Assembly: GCA_000708835.1 (NCBI GenBank)
Contig: DF237038.1
Coordinates: 144,901-208,900 of the forward strand
Direction of reading: 5' to 3'
Origin: Klebsormidium nitens
Lineage: Eukaryota; Streptophyta; Klebsormidiophyceae; Klebsormidiales; Klebsormidiaceae
DNA: 64,000 nt
Part shown: positions 37,561 to 47,456 of the stretch, in pieces
Layout: each line of letters begins with the position of its first letter
How positions within the stretch are numbered: the first letter of the stretch is position 1
Notes under the pieces: model-generated
Seen by the model: only the letters and a program-made list of their open reading frames with translations
The model's database searches: none
What the model was told of the DNA's origin: nothing
Program-made: the position numbers and the translations under genes

Positions 37561-40500
37561 CTGCGGAGTGAGAATCAGCGTTAATTAGCTCTCAGGCGCG
37601 ATCGAGGCTACACTTGAATGCACACAGAAGCGGAGGAGGAGAGTGAGCAAGAACCTGACTGCAAAGCTCCGAAAACAAGGAGTGAGAACGAGTTCGTCGA
37701 CGACAGGATCGATTGTATTTGAAGCAGACCCCCAGCCTCCAAGGGTTTCTGTAATCTTCCAGATTAAAAGGCTTGTTCTGCTGGGCTTCCGGTTCACTCA
37801 GTATTGATGACAATTCCATCTGTAAGTGAGGGGATTCTTGTTGCTTGTCAAAGGGACCGGTCTGAATGAGAAGTTCCACCAGTTTGCCCGGTTTCTACCT
37901 GACTGCAGCAGATCATGCTTTCAATCACCCATCTGACCGAGAAGCTCAGAACAGAGACTGTGCGACCACAGTGTCCTATTTTGACAGCATACATGCCCCT
38001 AGTTTCTTTGAAACCAGAGTTGCCTCTTTTACTTCGGTCAAGTAGTCCTGAGGGGTAGGCTATGAAGATCCTCAATGTTAGATATTCAATTATCCAAGTA
38101 AGGCCCCGATGGGGCAAGCATTGAAGACCAATCAGAGAAGCCCCCGTGATGTTGGCTTAGGGCACAGCTTTGACCAATTCAGAGAAGGCACCGATTGAAG
38201 CTAACCAGACCCCTGAGCAGCCAATGCGATCACAACCTCCAGAAACATTACGTCCAGAAAAATGACAGACCACTTCAGTCAAGGCTTTCATTGCTTGCTG
38301 GTTGCTTTGTTGAAGACAATTGTGGACATGTGTAACAGCTTGGCGATGGGAAGGTCACTCAAGTGGAACTCTAGGATGTGTGCAGCTCAGGGTGCTTCCT
38401 TGATATCAGATTAGTGATGCCAACCAGAGAATCAGGTTTAAGTGGCTTGCAACAGTCTTATGAAGTTGGACCAGCCGAGGTTCAAGCAGATGAGCAACTT
38501 GAATTGTGGCTAGAACCGTAGATCTCAAAGTCCTCTATGGTGGTGCAAGGAGGGATGAAAGCAAGACACAGCAAAGCTGGGAAGGCGCATCGGATTTGTA
38601 TGGTTCAGACAAAAGTTGTTTTCTCTATGCCACTTCAGAACCACGAAAGTGTCTGGCTGCAATTGCAGCAGCCTCCAGAGGGTTGAAGTGGACTGAAGTG
38701 GAAATTGCCCTGCCCTTGACTTTTCAGATCAGCGAAGCCAGCACATACCTCGTCCACGTCCACTTTCATGTCCTCCATCCTGGCTCCTGGGTGGACCTGA
38801 ACTTAAAATCGCTCCAACGGAGCCGTCAGCAATGTACCATACACTTTGCGCGCGCCTTGCACGCAAACTGAGTTGTTACTACCAAAAGCTCCACGTCCCC
38901 AACCCTGCTCCTTGCGAGCTGGGCACCACAAAGGCAGGCTGAAGGTCCCGCTCGTAAGCTCAAGCCGCAGCGCCTTTCTTGCTTAAAGTTAGGTAGCACT
39001 CCCTTTGTCATTGAGCTCCAAGCGTTCAATATACGGTAGGCAGGTACCTGAATTGCTCAAGCCGGAATTCCTAGATATGTATATTGCTTGAAGTTCCCTT
39101 GACACTGTTAAAGAGCAGGGACCTTATTGCGCCGCTGCAAGGAGCATCCGAGTGTTAATTTAAGGGGGCAAAAAGAAGGACGCAGCTGCCGGCATAGGTA
39201 TATGGTGCAAGTTTATCTCGGGCAGCTGCTGAGGAAATCACACCTATTACCTATAGTAGCTTCTTGTTCAGGCGCATGGCAGCCCCATTGAAGCGAGCAG
39301 AACGATCCGGCACCAAATCAGGGGGTCCCGATTCAAGGCAAGCACTTGCAGTCCACGGTGGCTCATGTGCAACCACTTGATCAGAAGATCAGCATTCAAT
39401 GTCTCAGCATTCTTTCGAAGCAGTTGTCAGGCCAGTTATGGATGCGCAAGACATGGTAAGCAGGGGCCGTGGCGGTGTGGAGCGGGACGGGGCAAAAGCT
39501 GCTGTTAGCGGACAACATACTCAAGGTCAAGGCGCGAGAGCAGCTCATACGCCAGGTGCAGGGCAGAAACAGCAGGGGCGGCTGGGTGGCTGACCAATGG
39601 GGCTGTGCAGACGCAGGCGGCTTGGCACCAGCGCTCCATTGCCTCTGCCTGTCTGTCCTACCTCTTACCCACCACGTACTGCTAGCTGTACGCCATCCCC
39701 AAACCGCTGTTTGAAGGGATCCCCCCAAACTCAGAGTACGTTATGTGTACAGCACGGCTCTTGATCTGCCCGCCCCCTCCCTGAGGAGTTTAATTATGAT
39801 ACAGCGGTGGTGCATATTCTGCTGGGGTCTATTAGGGAGCCCTGCAGGGGGATCCCGTCATCGGAGCACGCATCCAAGGTGGGGGTGCTCTTTGGTGCAA
39901 GGCCCTGAAGGAATCGGCAGCCCCATGCTGGCAGGCTGGCGAGGGAATGGCAGGACGGAACGGCTGCTTGGGGCGAATATCAGAGGAACAACGACGGCAC
40001 AGCAGGAGCCGCTCTTAGAACGGGGGGCAACTCACGCACAGGCAGCAGCGGCAGCCTCTCATGGTGCAGAGGAGGGGCACAGGAACGAGGGCCCGCCGCT
40101 TACAACGGCGACCGAGAGCGCGTCCTCGGTAAGTCAAGGGACTTGGACCCTCTCCACTTGCAGAAATAGGGGCGAAACGCATACCATCTCATTTATTGGA
40201 TAGAGGAAGCTAAATTTTGCTTCGCACTCATCTTCAGCCGATGAAACCTTAGGTTTCATTCTGTTCAATCGCGATTGACCCCACCACTTCTTTCAAGTAG
40301 GCGCTTCATTAATCCCCCAAGGCTTGCTTTTCTCTAGTGCCTGGCCCCTTTTGGGTTCACATCTACGAAGTACTGGCAGAGTCTTCCAGCTGGAAGCACT
40401 GTACATGATTGAAGAGCACTTGACTTTTGCTTGTTGATTTTGTGGGAAGTGTGCCTGACCAAGCACTAACCAGGTGGTTAACAGTCGATCTTCATTGTGC

Positions 40501-43239
40501 ACAGGATGTCACGCGCCGTCACCAAGCTGCCTGACCCGTGTTCAGATGGACGCACCGCTATGTGCCTAGCGGATGGCACGGTAGGTGTCAAGAGCTGACA
40601 TACCAGATTGTCATGTTCCTTCCTCGAAGACACAACAGTCTGCCTTGTGACACCTGGAGTGTTTCATGCTCACCCGCAATGAAGGAGTGGCTTGTAGGCT
40701 GATGCCTTCGCAATTGGGTACTGTAGACAAGGACGGTTGCATTGAGGACTACGAGGCCGTGGAAGTCTCGGGTGGAGAAACGCTTGTGTACCATGGAACT
40801 GGGATCTGAGTCTTTGCCCCCAAGGATTGGTTCAGTCGGTTAAGCCCGCCTTGTCCATTCAGCACGCCCCTCTTTTGCCTCTTGCCGTTGTTCCAGGAGC
40901 AGAATCAATAAGATAGGCCGCCATTAACCCGCCTCCTAACGTTTCTGTACTCCAGCTGCTGTGCCTGTAAAGAGGTCTCTTCCTGAACACCATAGGGCGG
41001 TGTTTGTCTCAACTACGCTGCTCTTCGTTGCCTGAAGGATTCAGTGAGAGGGGCGTAAAGCAAATCTCAGCGTTGGTGCCGAGTTGAACGTCGTCTAAAG
41101 GGGAACGGTTCTCCCTAACATCCTGATCTACGCTGGAGTGTTGCTCTGATGACGTCTTCTTTTCCTGGACCAAACTTTTGACAAGCAAGGTCAGAACTAA
41201 GTCTCGATCTCAAAACTGTGCGTTTTGCGAAGGCAATCTGCTCGCCGTTTGCAGGACAGAGCCAGCCAGGATTGCAAGCTCAAGGCCGTCCAGCAGCGGC
41301 CACCGAAAATTCACTCGCCCCTCAGGGTCGCACTCGAAACCTCCGGGCTCCCAGCGACCATCACGGGTGCATCGGTCCGCCATTCGACAAACGATGGTAG
41401 TTGCGAGTCAAGGGCCTGAACTCGTATGTTCTTTGGTGAGCTCCACTTTATAAGTTCCTACCTCGAGCTTGCATACCCAACTTTCATGCATTAGCTGCTT
41501 GTTTTTGCTTGGAGGGCTTGATTGATCCCGCTATAGAAGTCTGCTCGGCTCTTAGGCTCATGTATTGGGTCCAGATATGGGAGTTTTCCTCTCTCTCAAA
41601 AGCAGGCATGTTCAATCGTCTTAAATCTTTTTCCTGATTTAAATCGAAGAGGCGACCACAATCATACAGGCTGTTCAAACAGCGTGACTCCCGAAGACGT
41701 TGCTTGCAAGTGTGCGGCCTGCCTATAGAGCGTGTTCAGGAGAATCTCGTGCAAGACGTTCTTAGTCGGAGTTTCTCGAAGAGCATTGATTTGAATTATG
41801 CTGATCAAGTAGCAGCACTTCTAGCTAAACATGTATCCTTTGATTCGAAGGACAACCTTGTCATGCACCTAGCGGCGATAATATGTAAGAAAGTTAGCAG
41901 GACGAGGCAGTAAAGCTTTAGGCTTGATTCCAGATGCTGTAAGTTCTTTGGGCTCCGGAGCACCATGTATTCTTCGTGCTTCCGAGCACTTAATCCTTTG
42001 TCAATGTTGTCGATGAGTATTTGTGAAGTCGACAACGGCATGCAGTTGCAAGCGGCCGCCCCCGTCATGATTGCGCAATACAGATGCTTGTCATGGCCAA
42101 TTAATCATGACAATGTGCAATTTAGCACTGGCATGCATGCGAAGAATGGAAGCCTCAAGAAGATTAGCGCCATGAACCTACAAGACTCTTTAAGATGCCT
42201 ACAGCATTATTCTGCATAATGTCCTGAGTCATGTGACTGTCCGGCGGCCCAGATGCTCAGTATAGTCAAGCGATTCCACACGAGAAAACTAAGCTTCAAC
42301 TTGAACGGTAAACTATACTTTTGGATGGTTTTCAATCCAACGTAAAAATCGATCAGAAGGTTGCAACCTGCCCAACAGGCTTGTCGATCCATTTACTGCA
42401 GCTAGGCAAATATGTTTGCATGCTTGATGCATGTTCTAGCTAGGTCGATTGCTAGTACTACCTTAATCAAATCAAGCAAGCCTTCCGAAGTTTGGCCCCT
42501 GTTTATTGTACCTACCCCGGAAAAACGACTAATTTAGTTTGGCGCATGCCGTCTCAATAATCTAAGGTCGTCAGCTATGGTCGCAAAAGCACTATGGCAA
42601 GAAGTGCATGCGCAAGCACGCTCTACACTACATAGACACTCCAGTCGCCGGTAGTCTAGCTTAAAGCCCTTGTTTCGCATAAACCAAAACTCGCATAACC
42701 TGCATACTAGATACATTTCCATATGATAGTTGATCTAGCCAGATCAAAACATCTGTGGACAGCTCAAAAGCAACTAGGAGCGTGGTACACCTTTGATCGC
42801 CGCTTGCAAGCGCCTACTTTAGCGCGAGCTCCACATCTCTATTTTTAGAGGCCCCTTGATCAGGAATAAAGTCAGAGCCTTGAGGTTTGCTCACAGATTC
42901 TGGAACAGAGATGAAGAGTAGCGTGTTAGAGAACATCACATCCATAGCAAAGCCTGAAAAAGCAGGGGACTTTTATGTCAATTCAGAAGTACTTCAGGAC
43001 AAACGATTGACCAAACGATTGACCATCAGTTCGTAAGGTATCTCCTCGCATTGCACCTGCATAATTACCTGAAGCAATCAATCAATGCAGCAATCATTGT
43101 AGCATGAATAGACCCCAAAGCTGACCCTGCGCAGACTCGACAGCGATAACACAGGTCTCCAACGGCAAGCAACAAGGCAACATTTTTGGCCGTGGTGCTT
43201 ACCAGAAGATGCTAGTTTGAGAGAAACAGTAGTTCATTC
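37561..43239. other. Gene-poor interval, 5.7 kb
   Basis: No complete gene is supported. Coding-like fragments without family assignment occur at about 39472-39594 (one frame reads ILKVKAREQLIRQVQGRNS), at 39630-39730 (SIASACLSYLLPTT, a stop, then LYAIPKPLFEGIPPNSE), and at 41725-41910 (DQVAALLAKHVSFDSKDNLV). They may be remnants of a decayed gene or exons of a gene I cannot assemble. The rest shows no structure I can name. The 5' part of the S1FA-like gene should also lie at the low end. Confidence 0.4.
39399..40140 (+). pseudogene. Possible decayed coding fragment, family unknown
   Basis: Base composition is higher in G+C than in the flanks, and two short frames look protein-like: LLLADNILKVKAREQLIRQV at about 39487-39546 and LYAIPKPLFEGIPPNSEY at about 39690-39741. 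They are in different frames. A TAG interrupts the second just before LYAIPKP, and no splice sites convincingly join them. I do not recognise the family. It could equally be an unannotated multi-exon gene read with wrong boundaries. Confidence 0.3.
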
Positions 43240-45459
43240 TCAGGTCTTACTATGTTTTGAAACAGCACAAGAACTGGAATTGTACTCATGAAGAATACAT
43301 TTAGTCAAATGTAGCTCGGAACTTGAAGGAATAACTTTTGGAACTGAAAGCTCACCTTCCTGCTGCTCCAACGTCACTGTTTCATCCTTTGAACCAGCTC
43401 CTTTCGGAGAGGACACAAATGGCGCCCGCATACAGTATATCTTCCACCTGAGCAGGTCGCATAGGCTCGCGTTCGGGTGCGACTTCAGCTCACAGCAGAG
43501 AGCTCCAGCCTGATATAGCAGGGAGACTAGCTGGACAAATATGACTGCTAGGAACTCAACCCTGTCTACATAAATTGGGGTAATGCGCGATGTGCCCTGA
43601 GAGTAGACGAGTGACCCAAACACCGCCTGGAGTAAAGTCCCAAAAATGGCTTGCACAAACTGCCTACCCGTGTAATAATCCTTGAGGTTGATGGGGTTGC
43701 CGCTCACGATGAGTTGCCCACCCAACTGGGAGGCCGCAGTGAGTAGGTCCAACAAAAGGGTCAATATAACCCCGAGAACCAGGAGCGGTGGGACCTTAAC
43801 CCATTGCAATAAAGTCAAGGCAGGCTCCCGCTCTGTATCTCGAGCAGGCACGTCCGCGAATGACGTCCCTGCCAGCTGCCAGTTAAGGTGGAAATTAACT
43901 CCCCCCAAGAGCTTAGTCTTAACCTGCTTAGCTTGCTTGCAAACACCGACATGCGCTAAAGCTACAGCGAGAACCAGCCCGGTTATCACATAGTTGAGCA
44001 GCATAACCCCAAGGAGGACGTACATTGGCCAAGTCCCAGCAATCGCCACCAAGAGAACCAGGTTAAGAACCAACCCTACAAGGGTAAAGACTGGCCCGGC
44101 GCCGCCAGACACGTATACGAGTACGGGTCTTAGGGTGGGCGAAGGCTGGGATACATTTCTACTGGAGCGCGTGGCAAGAAGATCTTCATAACCGGGGTAG
44201 AAGAAGTGAACGGCGAGGATGATCAGTAATAAGATCCCGAACCAGATGGCCCACGCAACAGCGATAACTATGGGGGCTTGGTCGTCCCGACACTTGTCCC
44301 CGCGGGGGGGCTTGAAGCGCGCTCCGGTATAGCTCGTTCCCATTGTCGGCAAAAGCTTCTCCAGCAGATTCGGGTCAACGAGGGAGTAGATATACGGGTT
44401 CTGGTCGAGCCGGAAATGCGTGGTGTTCAGGAACGTAAGGGTGTGCTGCCAGTTGTTCCCAACAACCATGGCCACTTTGCCCAGGCAAACCTGCTTCTTG
44501 TACGCCCGGGAAAGCCTACGGGCCGCTCGCGTCCCCCCAATATTCAGCCCGCACCCCACATCGTCAAAGCACGCCCCCCACAGACGTGGCGGTTCTTGCA
44601 AGGGGTTGAGTGTAAGGTCCAAATACCGCAGGTTTGGAAAGGCTCCAGGCTGCGACCAGGAAGGCGGCACCTTGGAAATTTTCCCCCCGACCGTAAGGAA
44701 CGCGAGGCTTGGGAAAGCTAGTGGAGCCGCCCATGCGTCGGGCAGGGTTGACAGCTGGTTCCCAAAGAGCCCGAGAACCTGAAGTGTGGGGAACGCATTG
44801 GGGTTGCTCCAAGAACTGGGGACTTCCTCGATGAGGTTCAGCTCAAGGCCCAGCAGCTGCAGCTTGGGGAAGGAACCGGTCTGCCCCCATGCTTTCGGGA
44901 GGACCACGATCCGGTTCCCCAGAAAGTCCAGCTCGAGAAGCTCTGGAAATGTCCCCGATGTGGCCCATGACTCTGGAAGGGTTTCGATGACATTGTAGGA
45001 GAGCAGCAAAGACTGGAGCTTGGGGAAACCGACGTCGCTGCTTCCCCACTCCTCCGGGACACTACTCAGAGAGTTGGAACTGAGGTTTAGCACCTGGAGG
45101 GCGCGGAACGCGCCCAGTGCGTTCCCCCAGGCACCGGGCAGGGGGCTGCTGAGCTGGTTGTTAGACAGGTCTAGCAGCTGGAGATCTGGGAAAGCGTCCG
45201 GGTAAGCCCACGACTGGGGCAAACTGCCCCCAATGCTGCGATTGGAAAGGTCCAATGCGATGCTTTCTGAGAGGCAAGAACAGGCTTCCGGCCAGGGAAA
45301 GTCCACCAGGGTGCGATTGGCGCCTTGGAAGACGTCACAACAAGGGCCCGGGACATCTATGCTGGCAAGCCGGGGGAAAGGCCCTAGGAGTAAAGCGAGC
45401 GCGACGGCGGCAATATGCAGGCACGACGTGCGCCAGACCCCAAATGTGTTGGGCGCCAT
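43240..45459 (-). CDS. Leucine-rich repeat multipass membrane protein, no kinase domain
   Basis: One uninterrupted exon of 739 residues starts at the ATG at 45459. Residues 1-33 look like a signal peptide. Residues about 65-300 hold nine or so LRRs of 25-26 residues with the unusual phrase FPxLQxLxLxxNxLxxLPxxW, in which a conserved SW or AW closes each repeat (for example TLPESWATSGTFPELLELDF). A Cys-containing cap follows (CFDDVGCGLNIGG). The C-terminal half has about six hydrophobic helices near 396-420, 457-477, 479-504, 556-577, 600-620 and 630-652, then a 70-residue hydrophilic cytosolic tail. There is no kinase. It presumably presents the LRRs outside the cell, but I do not recognise a named family and assign no function. 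Lack of introns contrasts with all its multi-exon neighbours except TOM9. Confidence 0.82.
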   Translation of the reverse strand: MAPNTFGVWRTSCLHIAAVALALLLGPFPRLASIDVPGPCCDVFQGANRTLVDFPWPEACSCLSESIALDLSNRSIGGSLPQSWAYPDAFPDLQLLDLSNNQLSSPLPGAWGNALGAFRALQVLNLSSNSLSSVPEEWGSSDVGFPKLQSLLLSYNVIETLPESWATSGTFPELLELDFLGNRIVVLPKAWGQTGSFPKLQLLGLELNLIEEVPSSWSNPNAFPTLQVLGLFGNQLSTLPDAWAAPLAFPSLAFLTVGGKISKVPPSWSQPGAFPNLRYLDLTLNPLQEPPRLWGACFDDVGCGLNIGGTRAARRLSRAYKKQVCLGKVAMVVGNNWQHTLTFLNTTHFRLDQNPYIYSLVDPNLLEKLLPTMGTSYTGARFKPPRGDKCRDDQAPIVIAVAWAIWFGILLLIILAVHFFYPGYEDLLATRSSRNVSQPSPTLRPVLVYVSGGAGPVFTLVGLVLNLVLLVAIAGTWPMYVLLGVMLLNYVITGLVLAVALAHVGVCKQAKQVKTKLLGGVNFHLNWQLAGTSFADVPARDTEREPALTLLQWVKVPPLLVLGVILTLLLDLLTAASQLGGQLIVSGNPINLKDYYTGRQFVQAIFGTLLQAVFGSLVYSQGTSRITPIYVDRVEFLAVIFVQLVSLLYQAGALCCELKSHPNASLCDLLRWKIYCMRAPFVSSPKGAGSKDETVTLEQQEGELSVPKVIPSSSELHLTKCILHEYNSSSCAVSKHSKT

Positions 45460-45963
45460 TGTTTGGCGTCCTCATGACGCGTCCATTGTGTCCTCTGAAA
45501 CTCTCGTGATTGACTTCTTGGCGTTGGAGTCATGACTCATCATGTGAATGCAGGTTGATTAGCGTCTGCATTTGCCATAATAGTAATAGAGGCCCATGCA
45601 TGGCTCTCCTCTCAGATCTCTAGCTGGATAGGAGCTGCATACCGGTAGTACAATACAGGCTGGAGCTCAATCATGCAAACTCCAACCTTATTGGAACAGC
45701 CTGCGCAGGAAGAATACAAGCTTACAACCGCAGGCAATCACCGAGCGTGCAGCCTATTATGTGTAATAATATGGTGCCCTGGGCGACATGCAGCTAATCA
45801 AGATGCTCTGCAACAGCCTCTTTGGACTGCTCCAAATTGTGCCAATCTGCTCGGGTATGAAAGCTCGCGCTCCTTATGATGCAATTCTGAGTGCCGCAGA
45901 TTCCGAATCACGGAATCACACACATAATACATATGCATAGGTACTGGCAACTCACTTGTCTCC

Positions 45964-46117
45964 TAAGGGGCTTGTCTCCAAAAAAGGCAATGCCCCGGGC
46001 ACCATAACAAAAGGCCCTAACCCAGAAGTTTACGTGCTCCGCGCCTCTAGCCATTCTAACCACCAAACGTGCCCTACCCGTCCCCGGGCCTATGAACTCT
46101 AGGAGACAAGCCCCTTA
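45964..46117. mobile_element. MITE-like element with 16-bp terminal inverted repeats
   Basis: TAAGGGGCTTGTCTCC at 45964-45979 is perfectly reverse-complemented at 46102-46117. The 122 bases between are non-coding. The flanks do not show an unambiguous target-site duplication; a direct CTTGTCTCC also sits immediately to the left at 45955-45963. Size and structure fit a non-autonomous DNA transposon. Confidence 0.65.
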
Positions 46118-46235
46118 CGAGATAACGGAGTTAACACCATATCACACCTGTGAATTGTGCTCCCAAAAGTCATGATGCCAGAGCCGGCCGGTTTGAGATG
46201 CGACGATTGTGGAGTCAACGTGTCGACCGTACTCA

Positions 46236-46461
46236 AGAGCAGGGATTCCCATGGACTTTCGTCCCGGCCAGCCAGCCACAGGCAGTCCCCCGGTTGTACC
46301 AGCTGGGGGGCAGGCGGTTGGCTCTACCGGCCAGCTGAGTGCCCTACGGACTTGTCGATTTTACCAGCTACCGAGCTGGCGGGGTGCCTTCGGCACCAGC
46401 CAGGGTCCCGTCCCGGCCAGCCAGGTCCGCCCCAGGCTGCCAGTTGTGGGAATCCCTGCTC
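46236..46461. repeat. Inverted repeat, 14-bp arms
   Basis: GAGCAGGGATTCCC at 46236-46249 is inverted at 46448-46461 without mismatch. The interior includes direct CCGGCCAGCCA repeats. It could be a second small foldback element. Confidence 0.45.
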
Positions 46462-47456
46462 AAGAGACTCACACTGCAGAGAGTCAAGGATCAAAGCTCC
46501 CAGCCCGCGTGCGCGCACGCCCGGCGCATCTGAGCTCGAAAGCCGCGCTGCTAGCGCGTGAGCGGTGATCGCATGCTCTGCTCTGCTCGCGGCCACAACA
46601 ATGTACCGAGACTCTCTGAATCTTCAAAAGCAGAAGAGCAAGTACGTCGAAGCAAGCGGGCTTTATGGCTTCGCAAACATCTGGAGTGCCGAGGAACGAG
46701 GAGGAGAAGTTCGAGACGTGAGGGCGGCATGCAGGTGCTATGGAGTGCATAGCCAGCACATGGTCCCATGCCGGCCATGTAGTAGAAGCCCATAAAGTAG
46801 TAATGGGACCAACGGTTGGATTCTCAACCCGCCATACCGGTCTGATGAGTCCACCGCGCGTGAGTCCATATCGACTGTATCGACGTGCAGATCATTCAGA
46901 GGGGCGAGGGAATTTCAGCGATGTTGGAATGTCGCCGGTGGTACATCTTGGTGCTCGTACTCGTGCCTTGTGGAGTGTGACGTTCTCCAAAGTTTCAAGC
47001 CTGCGAGAACACGAGCTGCTCGTCGCCTACGTGGTCAACCATGCACGTACGTACCGCCTGACATGTTGCCCATGCTTCGAAATGCATTGAACCAGGCAAA
47101 AATGGTGATAGAGTGCCTGGTCGAAACATGTGTGACCCAACTCCAAGGAGATGATGGCACGCGTTCGGTGCGCCGCGTACAGACCGAGCCAGGGTGCGGA
47201 AATCTAAGGCCGTATAGTTGGCCGAATTCCCTTGACGACGACCGAACTTGTGTGCCGGCGGCCGCCTCTTTCATGGTGTTCGCTAAGGAGTGTGGCAAGA
47301 GGACAAAAGGATAGGACCGTCAAATGCCACCCGAGGGAAGACGCAAACTCGACGGCAAAAGACGACGGCTCGGCTCATGATAACGACCGAAGTCCTTGAG
47401 TCTTGGCTGTTCTAGAGCCACTGTACCACACAGTGTCCGACATTCGCTGGTCCTTC

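Larger units (their letters stand above)
45460..47456. other. Intergenic region with a MITE-like element, 2.0 kb
   Basis: No gene is supported. It contains a 154-base inverted-repeat element at 45964-46117. An inverted pair GAGCAGGGATTCCC (46236-46249) / GGGAATCCCTGCTC (46448-46461) flanks Gly/Pro-biased, GC-rich DNA with repeated CCGGCCAGCCA words. Several overlapping open frames here have no family signature. Confidence 0.5.

Noticed and set aside
43682-44812. Several antisense open frames over the LRR gene
   Set aside because: The sense strand is one uninterrupted 739-residue frame with clear LRR and TM signals; the antisense frames are by-products.
46150-47330. Candidate genes from overlapping GC-rich open frames
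   Set aside because: Frames overlap on both strands without domain signatures, and the DNA contains short direct and inverted repeats.
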